A DNA stretch of 64,000 bases from Pseudomonas sp. 8Z (GCF_902506535.1 NZ_LR733825.1:809206-873205); one strand, 5' to 3'. Counted from the stretch's first letter, positions 26,523-37,460 are shown. The notes: a model not told the origin generated them from the sequence alone. Made by a program: numbers and translations.

Positions 26523-27254
26523 TCACCAGCGCTCCATCCAGGGTCGCAAGTCCAGCTCGAAGGTCCAGGCATCACGCGGCTGACTGTGCAGATACCAGTA
26601 ACTGTCGGCAATGTGCTGAGGATCGAGGATGCCGTCCTGATCCTTCAACGCATAACGCTCGGGGAAATTATCGCGGATAAAAGCCGTATCGATGGCGCCA
26701 TCGACGACCACATGGGCAACGTGCACATTCAGCGGACCCAACTCGCGGGCCATGCTCTGCGCCAAGGCGCGAATGCCATGTTTGGCACCGGCGAAAGCGG
26801 CAAAACCCGCCGCACCACGCAGGCCGGCAGTGGCCCCAGTGAAGAGGATGGTACCGCGCCCACGGCCGACCATGCGTTTAGCCACCGCCTGACTGGTCAG
26901 AAAGCCAGAGAAGCAGGCCATTTCCCAGATCTTGAAGTATTTGCGCGCGGTCTCTTCGAGGATGCTGCACGGCACATTGGCGCCAATATTGAACACCATC
27001 ACCTCGATGGGCCCAATGTCGCGCTCGATGCCTTCGACCAGTTCGGCCACCTGCTCTTCGCGCCGCGCATCCGAGGCGAAACCGTAGGCCTCGCCGCCTT
27101 CATCGCGAATGTCGTCCAGTAATGGTTGTAGCTTGTCCAGACTGCGCCGGGTCACACAGGCCACATAGCCCTCGCGAGCGAAGCGACGGGCGATGGCGCC
27201 GCCTGTGGCATCACCGGCGCCGATGACCAGGGCGACCTTCTTGTTCTCATTCAT
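26523..27254 (-). CDS. Atypical short-chain dehydrogenase lacking the catalytic tyrosine
   Basis: A 243-residue Rossmann protein. The cofactor motif is VIGAGDATGGAIARRF (GxxxxxGxA), and VMVFNIGANVP replaces the usual NNAG strand. The active-site positions read FTGATAG and AFAGAKHG: Thr stands for the usual Ser and Phe for the catalytic Tyr of YxxxK, while Lys is kept. It may therefore be a non-canonical reductase or a binding protein. First gene after a TetR-type operator; divergent from the TetR gene that probably controls it. Confidence 0.88.
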   Translation of the reverse strand: MNENKKVALVIGAGDATGGAIARRFAREGYVACVTRRSLDKLQPLLDDIRDEGGEAYGFASDARREEQVAELVEGIERDIGPIEVMVFNIGANVPCSILEETARKYFKIWEMACFSGFLTSQAVAKRMVGRGRGTILFTGATAGLRGAAGFAAFAGAKHGIRALAQSMARELGPLNVHVAHVVVDGAIDTAFIRDNFPERYALKDQDGILDPQHIADSYWYLHSQPRDAWTFELDLRPWMERW

Positions 27255-27270
27255 GGCCCTCTCCTATTGA

Positions 27271-27284
27271 CTAACGATCGTTAG
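27271..27284. promoter_or_regulatory. TetR-type palindromic operator
   Basis: CTAACGATCGTTAG is a perfect 14-base palindrome midway between the divergent SDR (start 27254) and TetR (start 27343) genes. The form and position are typical of TetR-family autoregulatory operators. Seen directly; binding is inferred. Confidence 0.8.
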
Positions 27285-27342
27285 CCAAACGAACCTTATG
27301 CGCCATATCGCACCTGGTCAAGCCAGCCAGAAGGAGTACGCC

Positions 27343-27909
27343 ATGCGCTATTGCGCCGAACACAAAGCCGCAACCCGCGAGCGTCTACTGGCCGCTAGCG
27401 GCGCACTGGCCAAACAGCAGGGCTTCGCCGTGAGTGGCGTGGATGCTCTGATGAAAACCGTCGGCTTGAGCGGCGCAGCCTTCTACAAGCACTTCCCGAG
27501 CAAGGATGCACTGTTCTCTGAACTGATCGAGCGTGAGCTCAGTAACAGTTTGGCGCGTCTAGGTGGTGATGGCAGCCACAATGGCACCGACGCGCTGCGC
27601 CGTTGCCTTCACGCCTATCTCAGCCTGGCACATGCCGAACAACCGGATCGCGGCTGCGTGCTGCCAGCTCTAGGCGCAGAAATAGCCCGCGCCGACGATT
27701 CGCTAAAATTGCTCACCGAGCAACATATCGTGCGCTTGCAGCAAGCCTGGGCCGAAATCCTCGATGACGGGCAACTGGCCTGGAACCTCCTTGCACAATG
27801 TCTGGGCAGCCTGATGCTGGCGCGCATGATGGTCAGCAGCCAGACGCGCCAACAGGTGCTCAACGCCAGCCATGAGATGTTCGAACACACATTGCAGTCT
27901 GTCGGCTGA
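27343..27909 (+). CDS. TetR-family transcriptional regulator
   Basis: A 188-residue repressor. Start at [16 protein letters not shown], after AGAAGGAG; an in-frame ATG 45 bases upstream is less likely. The N-terminal helix-turn-helix reads [28 protein letters not shown] (about residues 29-56), followed by a TetR_C-type ligand domain with [12 protein letters not shown]. It probably represses itself and the SDR/isomerase unit through the shared CTAACGATCGTTAG site. Inducer unknown. Confidence 0.92.
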   Translation: MRYCAEHKAATRERLLAASGALAKQQGFAVSGVDALMKTVGLSGAAFYKHFPSKDALFSELIERELSNSLARLGGDGSHNGTDALRRCLHAYLSLAHAEQPDRGCVLPALGAEIARADDSLKLLTEQHIVRLQQAWAEILDDGQLAWNLLAQCLGSLMLARMMVSSQTRQQVLNASHEMFEHTLQSVG

Positions 27910-27956
27910 GCGCAGATGCCGTTAGGCTACGCAGCTCTTCTGTACAGGATCGAGCC

Positions 27957-28613
27957 ATGCCCTACACCCCGTCCCCGCTGGTTGGCGAAAACCCGCTGCA
28001 CGCCATCGAAGTCCGCATTCTCGGCTGCCTGATCGAAAAGCAACTGACCACCCCGGAAAGCTACCCCCTGACCCTCAATGCACTGCAACTGGCCTGCAAC
28101 CAGAAGACCAGCCGCGAGCCGCTGATGACCCTGGAAAGCGGCGAAGTCGGGCGCTACCTGCGTAGCCTGGAAGGTCGCAAGTTGGTGCATCTGGTAATGG
28201 GTAGTCGTGCCGATCGCTGGGAGCAACGCGGCGACAAGCAACTGGAACTGGTCAAGCCGCAAACTGTGCTGCTCGGCTTGTTGCTGCTACGCGGCCCGCA
28301 AACACTGAATGAACTGCTCACCCGCAGCAATCGCATGCACGATTTCGACGATGTGGCAGACGTTCAACACCAGCTTGAACGCCTGATTGGCCGGGGACTG
28401 GCCGTGCTCGTGCCACGCCAGAGTGGTCAGCGCGAGGATCGTTACATGCACCTGCTGGGCGAACCCGCTGACCTGGAGAACCTGCTCGCCAGCCGCCCGC
28501 AGAGTCGCAGCGAAGCGTCGGCACCTAACGATGATCGCCTGGTCGAACTGGAAGCGCGCATTGCCGCACTCGAAGAACGTCTGGCGCGCCTGGAAAGCGC
28601 GCAGCAACCCTAA
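27957..28613 (+). CDS. yceH: YceH-family protein (UPF0502/DUF480)
   Basis: A 218-residue protein with two winged-helix domains: [24 protein letters not shown] and [21 protein letters not shown], typical of YceH. The C-terminal 30 residues are a predicted coiled coil ([19 protein letters not shown]) that may mediate dimerisation. DNA-binding potential is suggested by the fold, but no regulon is known. Followed 12 bases later by the I78 lipoprotein, so likely cotranscribed. Confidence 0.9.
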   Translation: MPYTPSPLVGENPLHAIEVRILGCLIEKQLTTPESYPLTLNALQLACNQKTSREPLMTLESGEVGRYLRSLEGRKLVHLVMGSRADRWEQRGDKQLELVKPQTVLLGLLLLRGPQTLNELLTRSNRMHDFDDVADVQHQLERLIGRGLAVLVPRQSGQREDRYMHLLGEPADLENLLASRPQSRSEASAPNDDRLVELEARIAALEERLARLESAQQP

Positions 28614-28625
28614 GGAGCACATGCC

Positions 28626-28943
28626 TTGAATCTCAAGATCCGTCTCTGTCTCGCCCTTGGCGCCGCCCTGCTCGCAACCGGCTGCAGTAGCACCGCTGAC
28701 AAATCACCAGCAACCACCGCCGCAAGCGGCCCAGCACCCGATAGCTGCACCTCATCCGCCGTCGAACATTTCAAGGGCCAGACCGCCACACCTGAACTGC
28801 TGGAGCAGGCCCGCCAGCAGGCCGGTGCCAGCAGCGCACGCATCCTCACCCCAACCAGTGTGGTCACCCTCGAATACAACGGCCAGCGTCTGAACCTGAA
28901 TGTCGACGGGCAGCGCGTCATCACCCGTGTGACCTGCGGTTAA
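28626..28943 (+). CDS. Lipoprotein with I78 peptidase-inhibitor domain
   Basis: A 105-residue lipoprotein. The start is TTG at 28626, eight bases after AAGGAG; the ATG five bases earlier is in a frame that stops at once. Signal sequence ends LLATGC with Cys20 as the lipidated residue. The mature part ARILTPTSVVTLEYNGQRLNL and RVITRVTCG match the I78 family (potato-inhibitor-like fold), suggesting inhibition of serine proteases at the envelope. The C-terminus is intact although the IS remnant begins about 30 bases later. Confidence 0.8.
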   Translation: MNLKIRLCLALGAALLATGCSSTADKSPATTAASGPAPDSCTSSAVEHFKGQTATPELLEQARQQAGASSARILTPTSVVTLEYNGQRLNLNVDGQRVITRVTCG

Positions 28944-29913
28944 ACCACGCGCGGTGCGGGCCAGCCCGCCCCCCCCTCATCCATAGGTTCGACAGGGCAA
29001 ACAAGGTCATCAGATGAGCCGTGTTCTTCGCCAGACCTCGGAAGCGCGTCTTCATGTAGCCGAACTGCCGCTTGATCACCCGGAACGGGTGTTCAACCTT
29101 GGCACGCACCTGGGCCTTGGCTTTCTCAATCTTGCGTCTGGCTTTGTAGAGCGGATTGTTCTTGCCCAGCTTCTTGTACGTGCTCCGGCGCGCCGCAATC
29201 TGCCAGATGACTTCGCGTCCTTCATGCTCAAGCCGCTTCTCGACGCCGGTGTACCCAGCATCGGCCGCAACCATGTTCTCTTGGCCGTGCAGCAGTTTGT
29301 CGACCTGAGTAACGTCTGCAACATTGGCTGCCGTCCCGACCACGCTGTGCACCAGACCCGATTCCTCATCGACACCAATGTGAGCCTTCATGCCGAAGTA
29401 ATACTGGTTGCCCTTCTTGGTCTGGTGCATTTCCGGGTCGCGCTTGCCGTCCTTGTTCTTCGTCGAACTGGGGGCATGGATCAACGTGGCATCGACGATG
29501 GTGCCTTGGCGCAGCGACAGGCCACGATCGCCCAGGTAGCCATTGATCACGCCAAGGATGCCGACCGCCAGCTCATGTTTCTCCAACAAACGACGGAAGT
29601 TGAGGATGGTGGTTTCGTCGGGAATGCGCTCCAGGCTTAGCCCAGCGAACTGACGCAGGATGGTCGTCTCGTACAGCGCTTCTTCCATAGCAGGATCGCT
29701 GTAGCCGAACCAGTTCTGCATCAGGTGCACACGCAGCATCGCCATCAGCGGGTAGGCTGGACGGCCGCCGTCACCCTTCGGGTAATGCGGTTCGATCAAG
29801 GCAAGCAACCCCTTCCACGGCACCACCTGATCCATCTCGATCAGGAACAATTCTTTGCGGGTCTGCTTGCGCTTACCTGCGTACTCGGCGTCGGCGAAGG
29901 TCATCTGCTTCAT
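28921..29913 (-). CDS. IS5-family DDE transposase, C-terminus altered
   Basis: A 330-codon frame whose first 312 residues are an IS5-type transposase: ADAEYAGKRKQTRKELFL at the N-terminus, then IVDATLIHAPSS (first Asp), VAADAGYTGVEKR (second Asp) and AKVEHPFRVIKRQFGY (Glu). The last 18 residues after NLWM read through flanking DNA and overlap the lipoprotein gene end, so the native tip is lost. Catalytic residues look intact, and the protein might still act on other copies. The C-run at 28969-28976 may also hide a frameshift. Confidence 0.85.
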   Translation of the reverse strand: MKQMTFADAEYAGKRKQTRKELFLIEMDQVVPWKGLLALIEPHYPKGDGGRPAYPLMAMLRVHLMQNWFGYSDPAMEEALYETTILRQFAGLSLERIPDETTILNFRRLLEKHELAVGILGVINGYLGDRGLSLRQGTIVDATLIHAPSSTKNKDGKRDPEMHQTKKGNQYYFGMKAHIGVDEESGLVHSVVGTAANVADVTQVDKLLHGQENMVAADAGYTGVEKRLEHEGREVIWQIAARRSTYKKLGKNNPLYKARRKIEKAKAQVRAKVEHPFRVIKRQFGYMKTRFRGLAKNTAHLMTLFALSNLWMRGGRAGPHRAWFNRRSHG

Positions 29914-29979
29914 GGAAAAACTCGGCTGGCGGGATCAGCGTATTTCAACAGATTCGGGAAGTCTTTTTCAGACCATCCC
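28975..29979. mobile_element. IS5-family insertion sequence, truncated at its left end
   Basis: The right boundary is clear: the minus strand begins GGGATGGTCTGAAAAAG at 29979, an IS5-type inverted repeat. No matching repeat exists on the left, where transposase homology stops at NLWM (28978-28980) beside a run of eight C and unrelated DNA leading to the lipoprotein stop. The transposase 3-prime tip and left inverted repeat appear deleted, so the element should be unable to move by itself. No target-site duplication can be defined. Confidence 0.7.
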
Positions 29980-30103
29980 TACACACCAGATCCAGCTTTG
30001 CAAGCCCTTCATTCAACTTAACTTATTGATTAACAAGAAGTTTTTGAAGCGCTTCATCGCTGAAGTGGCGCGCATTCTACATCCAGCAGAATACGCGTCA
30101 AGC

Positions 30104-30730
30104 TTATATTTCAATTTTCTTCGGATTTCCCCGCCAGCGGCCACCCAAGCGCTGCACCGCAGCCGCAAGATTAGGCACACGAACCAAGAGCAAACTGCCG
30201 CCGATCAGCGCATAGACCAACCATTCACCCAGATCAGCGCGCACCACCCAGAGCATATGCAGCAGTGCCAGAAGCAAAATGGCATAGACTGAGCGATGCA
30301 ACCCCTTCCACCTGCGCCCAAGCCGCCTGACGCTAAAGCGATTGGACGTCAGCGCCAGCACCAACAATCCCGCAAATGCCAACGCACCCACAATGATGTA
30401 GGGGCGCTCGTATAGATCATGCGCAACCCGATCCAACCGCAGCCCCGCGATGAACACCGCGTAGCCCGCCAGATGCAATGCAATATAAGCAAAACACCAC
30501 AGCCCCAACTGACGCCGCACCGCGATCCAACCTCCCCATCGGGTCAGTAGTTGCAAGGGGGTCATCGCCAATGTGATCAGCAACAGGATCAAACCGCCGA
30601 GACCAAGATTGTCCACCAGCACCTTGCCAGGATCAGGACTCAGTAGCCCGACAGATGCGCAATACAACCAATAAAGAGGCAATACCGCCGCAGCGATGAA
30701 GACAGCGATGCGCCAGAACCGATAGCGCAT
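30104..30730 (-). CDS. msrQ: Heme-binding membrane subunit MsrQ
   Basis: A 208-residue inner-membrane protein with six helices that passes electrons to periplasmic MsrP for repair of oxidised methionine. Family landmarks are [37 protein letters not shown] with a heme-ligand His, and [21 protein letters not shown] with two more. It is the second gene after msrP; start and stop share one base (TGATG). The 124 bases to the IS remnant contain no gene. Confidence 0.93.
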   Translation of the reverse strand: MRYRFWRIAVFIAAAVLPLYWLYCASVGLLSPDPGKVLVDNLGLGGLILLLITLAMTPLQLLTRWGGWIAVRRQLGLWCFAYIALHLAGYAVFIAGLRLDRVAHDLYERPYIIVGALAFAGLLVLALTSNRFSVRRLGRRWKGLHRSVYAILLLALLHMLWVVRADLGEWLVYALIGGSLLLVRVPNLAAAVQRLGGRWRGNPKKIEI

Positions 30731-31740
30731 CAGTAATACCTCTTCAAATCCATACCGGCATAGAGCTCGGCAACTTCGTCGTAGCCATTGAACATACGCG
30801 TGTCGACGATGTTTGGACTGAACAGGCCGCTAGGCAAACGCCGTTCGGTGGCCTGCGACCAACGCGGATGGTCGACCTGTGGATTGACGTTGGCATAGAA
30901 GCCGTACTCATTCGGGGCAATCCGCTCCCAGGTCGTCTTCGGCGCCTCTGCAACCAGGCTGATACGCACGACGGATTTGATGCTCTTGAAGCCATATTTC
31001 CAAGGCACGACCAAACGTAGAGGAGCACCGTTCTGCCCCGGCAATACCCGGCCGTACATACCAACAGCCATAAAGGCGAGTGGATGCATGGCCTCATCCA
31101 TTCGCAAGCCTTCCACATAAGGCCAATCGATCAGTGAGAAACCTGAGCGCTGGCCAGGCATGCGCTGCGCATCGACGAGCGTTTCAAAGCGCACGTAGCG
31201 CGCAGCAGAAGTGGGCTCGACCTGCTTGAGCAACTCAGCCAGAGGGAATCCCAGCCAGGGAATGACCATGGACCAGGCCTCCACGCAACGCAGCCGGTAG
31301 ATGCGCTCTTCGAAGGCATGCGGTTTGACCAGATCTTCGATGGCGTAACGCCCTGGCTTAGCCACTTCACCATCGACTGTTACCGTCCACGGCTCGACCT
31401 GCAGCTTGCCGGCATTAGCCGCTGGATCGCCCTTGCCGGTGCCGAACTCATAGAAGTTGTTGTAGTGCGTCGCATCCTTGAAGGGTGTAATGCTCTCCCC
31501 TTGCGCACGAATGGCCTGCCAGCGAGTGCCTGGGAGTTTATCGTCGAACCAGGCCGGCGCCTTGGCCGACTCGACATCCGCGTAGCTTCCAGGAGAGTCG
31601 GCTCGCGCCCATGCAGGCAAAGCACTGACAGCAGCCAACGCCAGAGAACCCTGCATCAGTTTGCGACGAGAAAGGTAAACGGACTCAGGAGTGACTTCGG
31701 ACTCGAGGGCCCGAGAGGAAGGAGGGACTCGGATGAGCAT
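30730..31740 (-). CDS. msrP: Periplasmic methionine sulfoxide reductase MsrP (molybdopterin enzyme)
   Basis: A 336-residue molybdoenzyme exported folded by the Tat route: [12 protein letters not shown] at 24-35 is the twin-arginine signal, ending at ARA. The sulfite-oxidase fold follows, with [13 protein letters not shown] holding the Cys ligand of molybdenum and [15 protein letters not shown] the pterin-binding region. Reduces both forms of methionine sulfoxide in periplasmic proteins. Operon with msrQ. It needs the molybdenum cofactor made partly by moaCDE at 46 kb. Confidence 0.94.
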   Translation of the reverse strand: MLIRVPPSSRALESEVTPESVYLSRRKLMQGSLALAAVSALPAWARADSPGSYADVESAKAPAWFDDKLPGTRWQAIRAQGESITPFKDATHYNNFYEFGTGKGDPAANAGKLQVEPWTVTVDGEVAKPGRYAIEDLVKPHAFEERIYRLRCVEAWSMVIPWLGFPLAELLKQVEPTSAARYVRFETLVDAQRMPGQRSGFSLIDWPYVEGLRMDEAMHPLAFMAVGMYGRVLPGQNGAPLRLVVPWKYGFKSIKSVVRISLVAEAPKTTWERIAPNEYGFYANVNPQVDHPRWSQATERRLPSGLFSPNIVDTRMFNGYDEVAELYAGMDLKRYY

Positions 31741-31806
31741 GGCGACTCCGCGACTACAGTTCGAGAAACGAACTGTAGACCACGGAGCGGGAAAGAAATT
31801 ACAGCG

Positions 31807-32622
31807 TCACACCGCTTTACGACGGCGCAACTGCAACAGGTACTGAATAGGACCCGAAACGGCGTAGGCGAGGAAGATCAGCAACAGAATCCGCGGCGGA
31901 TCACTGAACACCACCGCAAACACCAGCACCACGACCAAGATGGCCACGAAAGGCACCCGGCCTTTCAGGTCAAGATCCTTGAAGCTGTAGTACTTGATAT
32001 TGCTGACCATCAGACATCCCGCAGCAGCCACCAGTAGCGCGACGAGAAAGGCCATATTGGAGCCCTGGATACCGAAGTCACTGAACGCCCAGACGGTACC
32101 CGCCACCACCCCCGCAGCAGCCGGACTAGCTAGACCGATGAAATAGCGCTTGTCGACACTGCCAATCTGGGTATTGAAGCGTGCCAGACGCAACGCGGCG
32201 CCAGCCACATAGATGAAGGCGACCATCCAGCCGACCTTACCCATGCTGCCCAATGCCCACTCGAACGCGAGCAGTGCCGGAGCGACGCCGAAAGCGACCA
32301 TATCGGAAAGCGAATCGTATTCGGCACCGAATGCGCTTTGCGTGTTGGTCAGACGCGCGACACGGCCGTCCAGACTGTCGAGCACCATGGCTACGAATAC
32401 GGTCGCCGCAGCAACGTAGAAGTTGCCGTTCATCGAATTGATGATGGAGTAGAAACCGGCGAACAGATTGGCCGTGGTGAACAGGTTCGGCAGCAGGTAG
32501 ATCCCGCGATGGCGCACCTTGCGCCCCTCGGCGTCATGCCCCTCTTCCACATGCTCGTCGATCGGCAGCAGGCTTTCGATATCATCGCCCGACCGCCTCG
32601 GCTCTTCGTGACCTTCACTCAT
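31807..32622 (-). CDS. pssA: CDP-diacylglycerol-serine O-phosphatidyltransferase
   Basis: Inner-membrane enzyme that makes phosphatidylserine, precursor of phosphatidylethanolamine. Start at MSEGHEEPRRSGDD, giving 271 residues. The CDP-alcohol phosphatidyltransferase motif is complete: DSLDGRVARLTNTQSAFGAEYDSLSD (DG, AR, G, D, D). Several helices follow. It belongs to the type II membrane form. Downstream of ilvC on the same strand, but a terminator intervenes, so it may have a separate promoter or receive readthrough. Confidence 0.94.
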   Translation of the reverse strand: MSEGHEEPRRSGDDIESLLPIDEHVEEGHDAEGRKVRHRGIYLLPNLFTTANLFAGFYSIINSMNGNFYVAAATVFVAMVLDSLDGRVARLTNTQSAFGAEYDSLSDMVAFGVAPALLAFEWALGSMGKVGWMVAFIYVAGAALRLARFNTQIGSVDKRYFIGLASPAAAGVVAGTVWAFSDFGIQGSNMAFLVALLVAAAGCLMVSNIKYYSFKDLDLKGRVPFVAILVVVLVFAVVFSDPPRILLLIFLAYAVSGPIQYLLQLRRRKAV

Positions 32623-32715
32623 GAACAACACCTTGCTACGGATTTGAAGAATGGCCGACAGCGCTCGCAGCGGCGCCGACGCCCAGGCTTTATACCAGAA
32701 GCACTGCCCAATAAT

Positions 32716-32744
32716 GAAAAAACGCGGCATAAAGCCGCGTTCTT
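32716..32744 (-). terminator. Terminator of ilvC
   Basis: On the minus strand ACGCGGC and GCCGCGT (32722-32740) pair around a 5-base loop and are followed by six T (A-run at 32717-32722 on plus). Separates ilvC from pssA. Confidence 0.85.
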
Positions 32745-32760
32745 TCGCACATCGCAGACC

Positions 32761-33901
<1,141 letters not shown>

Positions 33902-34783
33902 ATGGACAGTCACTCCCTCAGGCTCTTTCTCTCCTTGGCAGACAACCTGCACTTCGGCAAAACCAGCCGCGAGCAGCATGTCAGCCCTTCTGCACTAAGC
34001 CGCAGCATCAAGCAGCTCGAGGACGAACTCGGCGCGCCCCTGTTTCTGCGTGACAACCGCTCGGTTCGCCTGACCCGTGAGGGCCAACAGTTTCGGGAGT
34101 ACGCAAGTGAGGTCATAAACGGCTGGCAAGCCATCCGCCAGACCTTTATGCAGGATCAGCAAAGCCTGCATGGTGAGCTGTCCCTATATTGCTCGGTGAC
34201 CGCTAGCTACAGCTTCCTCTATGACATACTCAGCATCTTCCGCCAGGACTACCCACGCATCGAAATGAAACTGCACACCGGCGATCCGGCTAAAGCCGTC
34301 GAGCGCGTGCAACAAGGCCAGGAGGACCTGGCCATCGGTGCCAGGCCAGACACCCTGCCGGCGGGCGTGGAGTTTCAGTCGATCACCCGCTCGGAGCTGC
34401 GCTTCATCGGCCCTCAGGCACCACAATTGTTGAGTGAGGAACAGCTCAGGCAGCCGACGGCGGAGAGCTGGAAGGATGTACCGCTGATCCTCTCCGAGGA
34501 AGGCCTGGCCAGAACGCGCAGCGACCGCTGGCTCAAACACCACAACATCAAGCCGCGTATCTACGCCCAGGTCAGCGGCAACGAAGCGATCGTCAGCATG
34601 GTCAGCCTGGGCTTCGGCATCGGCGTGGTGCCGCAGATCGTGCTGGACAACAGCCCCCTGACCGCCCGTATACGCCTCTACGACATCCAGCCACCACTGA
34701 CTGCGTATGACATTGGCCTGTTCGCACTGGAGAAGCGTCTCAAGGATCCACTGATCGCCGCCTTCTGGAATCGTCAGCGCTGA
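33902..34783 (+). CDS. ilvY: LysR-family regulator IlvY
   Basis: A 293-residue LysR protein. MDSHSLRLFLSLADNLHFGKTSRE is the IlvY-type N-terminus (residues 1-24), with the recognition helix in SPSALSRSIKQLEDELG. The effector domain includes LHGELSLYCSVTASYSFLYDIL. Divergent orientation to ilvC, as in enterics, is the strongest evidence for the name. Known IlvY uses acetolactate and acetohydroxybutyrate as inducers. The ribosome site is poor. It ends just before a bidirectional terminator shared with ilvH. Confidence 0.9.
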   Translation: MDSHSLRLFLSLADNLHFGKTSREQHVSPSALSRSIKQLEDELGAPLFLRDNRSVRLTREGQQFREYASEVINGWQAIRQTFMQDQQSLHGELSLYCSVTASYSFLYDILSIFRQDYPRIEMKLHTGDPAKAVERVQQGQEDLAIGARPDTLPAGVEFQSITRSELRFIGPQAPQLLSEEQLRQPTAESWKDVPLILSEEGLARTRSDRWLKHHNIKPRIYAQVSGNEAIVSMVSLGFGIGVVPQIVLDNSPLTARIRLYDIQPPLTAYDIGLFALEKRLKDPLIAAFWNRQR

Positions 34784-34795
34784 CTTTCAGGCAAT

Positions 34796-34820
34796 AAAAA
34801 GCCCCGCGCCGGGCGGGGCT
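34796..34820. terminator. Bidirectional terminator between ilvY and ilvIH
   Basis: AGCCCCGC (34800-34807) pairs with GCGGGGCT (34813-34820); the AAAAA on the left becomes a T-run for the minus strand. It ends ilvIH transcripts and probably ilvY too, which shows ilvIH and ilvC are separate units. Confidence 0.85.
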
Positions 34821-34837
34821 CTCTATAGCCACAGCAA

Positions 34838-35329
34838 TCAGATACTCAGTACCTTGTCACCACGGGCAATACCAGTGACACCACTGCGCACGGTTTCCAG
34901 GATCGACGCAGTGCCGATGGCCTGGATGAAGCTGTCCAGTTTGTCGCTGGTACCGGTCAGTTGCACGGTGTAGACGCTGCTGGTCACGTCCACGATCTGG
35001 CCGCGGAAGATGTCAGTGGTGCGCTTGACCTCGGCGCGCTGGGCGCCGGTGGCCTTGATCTTCACCAACATCAGCTCGCGCTCGATATGAGCGCTTTCCG
35101 ACAGGTTGACCAGCTTGACCACCTCGACCAGCTTGTTGAGGTTCTTGGTGATCTGCTCGATTACCTCATCATGACCAACCGTGGTCAGGGTCAGACGCGA
35201 CAGCGTCGGATCCTCGGTCGGCGCAACAGTGAGGCTTTCGATGTTGTAGTTACGCTGGGAGAACAGACCGACCACGCGGGACAGTGCGCCCGGCTCGTTT
35301 TCCAGCAACAGGGAAATAATGTGTCGCAT
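34838..35329 (-). CDS. ilvH: Acetolactate synthase small (regulatory) subunit
   Basis: Regulatory subunit that confers valine feedback inhibition on IlvI. The 163-residue protein starts MRHIISLLLENEPGALSRVVGLF, the ACT domain with the valine-binding asparagine/glycine loop (ENEPGALSR, then RNYNIESLTV). A second ACT-like half ends FIQAIGTASILETVRSGVTGIARG. Separated by two bases from the end of ilvI. Confidence 0.97.
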   Translation of the reverse strand: MRHIISLLLENEPGALSRVVGLFSQRNYNIESLTVAPTEDPTLSRLTLTTVGHDEVIEQITKNLNKLVEVVKLVNLSESAHIERELMLVKIKATGAQRAEVKRTTDIFRGQIVDVTSSVYTVQLTGTSDKLDSFIQAIGTASILETVRSGVTGIARGDKVLSI

Positions 35330-35331
35330 GG

Positions 35332-37056
35332 TCAGGTACGCTCCGTCTTGCTCAGCCACATGTCACGCATCGCGCCATCACGAATCTGCATCGGATAGAC
35401 GTGCTCACTGGTATCCACGGCGATATCGAGGAACACCAGACGGTTCTTCATCGCGAAGGCCTCTTCGAGACCCGGCTTGAGATCCTTGAGTTCGGTGATA
35501 CGCATACCCAAATGCCCGTAGGCTTCGGCCAGCTTGACGAAGTCAGGCAGCGACTCCATGTAGGAGTGCGAGTAACGGCTGCTGTACTGCATGTCCTGCC
35601 ACTGACGCACCATACCGAGCACGCCGTTGTTCAGGTTGATGATCTTCACCGGCAGGTCGTACTGCAGGCAGGTCGACATCTCCTGAATGTTCATCTGGAT
35701 GCTGCCTTCACCGGTCACGCACGCCACGTCGGCATCCGGGAAGTTCATCTTGACGCCCATCGCGGCGGGGAAGCCAAAGCCCATGGTGCCCAAGCCACCG
35801 GAGTTGATCCAGCGATTGGGTTTATTGAAGCGGTAATACTGCGCGGCAAACATCTGGTGCTGACCAACGTCGGAAGTGACGAAAGCATCGCCCTTGGTCA
35901 CTTCGCACAGGGTCTCGATCACCATTTGCGGCTTGATGATCGAACCGTCACCCTCGTTATAGGGGAACAAACGACCACCGCCACGCCACTCGTCGATCTG
36001 CTTCCACCAACTGGCGACGGTTTCCTTGCTCGGGGTTTCGCCGATTTCCTTGAGGATGGCGACCATTTCGGTCAGCACGCTGTCCACCGGGCCAACGATC
36101 GGAATGTCGGCCTTGATGGTCTTGGAGATCGAAGCCGGGTCGATGTCGATATGAATGATCTTGGCGTTCGGGCAGAACTTGGCCGCACCGTTGATCACCC
36201 GATCATCGAAGCGCGCGCCGACGGCCAGGATCACGTCAGCATGGTGCATCGCCAGGTTGGCGGTGTAGCTGCCGTGCATGCCGAGCATGCCGAGGAACTG
36301 GCGATCGGTACCCGGATAACCGCCCAGCCCCATCAGGGTGTTGGTCACCGGCAGGTTGAGCATCTGCGCCAGCTCAGTCAAAGGAGCCGAGGCATTGCCC
36401 ATGATCACGCCGCCGCCGGAATACATCACCGGACGCTTGGCGGCCAGGAGCATTTCGGCTGCTTTACGAATCTGCCCGGAGTGGCCGCGTACGGCCGGGC
36501 TGTAGGAGCGCAGCTTGACCTTCTTCGGATAGACGTACTCGAACTTCTGGGTCGGATCGCCCATGTCCTTCGGAATGTCGACCACGACCGGGCCGGGGCG
36601 GCCGGATTCAGCGAGATAGAAGGCTTTTTTCAATACGTCAGGAATTTCCGACGGATGCTTGATGATGAAGCTGTGCTTCACGATCGGACGGGAAATACCG
36701 ACCATGTCGGTTTCCTGAAAGGCATCAGTACCCACCATGGTGCTCGGCACCTGGCCGGAAATCACCACCATGGGGATCGAGTCCATATAGGCAGTGGCGA
36801 TACCCGTAATGGCATTAGTCGCGCCCGGGCCGGATGTAACCAATACGACACCGGCCTTACCGGTAGCGCGGGCGTAGCCGTCAGCCATGTGGGTCGCGGC
36901 CTGCTCGTGACGAACCAGAACGTGAGTCAGTTCCGGCTCTTTGAACAGGGCATCATAGATATGCAGGAGGGCACCACCCGGGTACCCGTAGATGTACTTA
37001 ACGCCTTCGTCACGCAGGAAGCGGACGACCATTTCAGCGCCAGATAAGAGCTCCAC
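35332..37056 (-). CDS. ilvI: Acetolactate synthase large (catalytic) subunit
   Basis: Thiamine-diphosphate enzyme making acetolactate or acetohydroxybutyrate. I start at GTG 37054-37056, after AAGAGGTG, giving 574 residues beginning [13 protein letters not shown]; the frame is open 45 codons further upstream but without a ribosome site. [16 protein letters not shown] has the catalytic Glu, and [15 protein letters not shown] is the cofactor motif, with GEG in place of the common GDG. First gene of ilvIH, behind a long leader. Confidence 0.97.
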   Translation of the reverse strand: MELLSGAEMVVRFLRDEGVKYIYGYPGGALLHIYDALFKEPELTHVLVRHEQAATHMADGYARATGKAGVVLVTSGPGATNAITGIATAYMDSIPMVVISGQVPSTMVGTDAFQETDMVGISRPIVKHSFIIKHPSEIPDVLKKAFYLAESGRPGPVVVDIPKDMGDPTQKFEYVYPKKVKLRSYSPAVRGHSGQIRKAAEMLLAAKRPVMYSGGGVIMGNASAPLTELAQMLNLPVTNTLMGLGGYPGTDRQFLGMLGMHGSYTANLAMHHADVILAVGARFDDRVINGAAKFCPNAKIIHIDIDPASISKTIKADIPIVGPVDSVLTEMVAILKEIGETPSKETVASWWKQIDEWRGGGRLFPYNEGDGSIIKPQMVIETLCEVTKGDAFVTSDVGQHQMFAAQYYRFNKPNRWINSGGLGTMGFGFPAAMGVKMNFPDADVACVTGEGSIQMNIQEMSTCLQYDLPVKIINLNNGVLGMVRQWQDMQYSSRYSHSYMESLPDFVKLAEAYGHLGMRITELKDLKPGLEEAFAMKNRLVFLDIAVDTSEHVYPMQIRDGAMRDMWLSKTERT

Positions 37057-37349
37057 GTTTTTCACCTCTTGAACGCCAGTGTGCCACCCGACAGACGAGC
37101 GGCCCTTTAAGTAGGTCTTACTGTCAGCGGACATGCACGACGGTGATCGTGGATTCGGAACATCAGCTTGACGAGTAACGGAGCAGCCCATGGTCTTGCG
37201 GGGCTGACCCTCCCAGCGCGAGGTAACGCGTTGCGGGTGTCACGGTTCGGCACGGATAGCGCCTCTTTTGCACCGAGCTGGAGGACGCTTGCGGCGGACT
37301 CCACTACAGTGGAATGGGCGATTGTTCGGGTTAGCCGCAATCAAGTCAA
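37057..37349 (-). promoter_or_regulatory. ilvI promoter and long leader
   Basis: A minus-strand promoter candidate is TTGACT (37344-37349), 17 bases, AACAAT (37321-37326), implying a leader of about 260 nt before ilvI. Leaders of branched-chain operons often attenuate; I found no convincing leader peptide rich in Val, Leu or Ile and no terminator hairpin, so the mechanism is open. The rest of the intergenic region, to 37460, shows only a weak TATAGT (37418-37423) near the DUF4124 gene. Confidence 0.45.
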
Positions 37350-37460
37350 GAGATAAGCGGCTTAATCTCCATCTGCGCTTGTGACACAGCGCAGGATGAA
37401 CATTCACCGCTTTTGGTTATAGTAACCAGCAGTCCCGCGGCTCTCTAGAAAGGAAACAGC

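Noticed and set aside
35401..37047. 548-codon frame antisense to ilvI
   Set aside because: Antisense artefact with low-complexity His/Gly composition.
37107..37340. 77-codon frame upstream of ilvI as a leader peptide
   Set aside because: Not enriched in branched-chain codons, no suitable ribosome site or attenuator hairpin.
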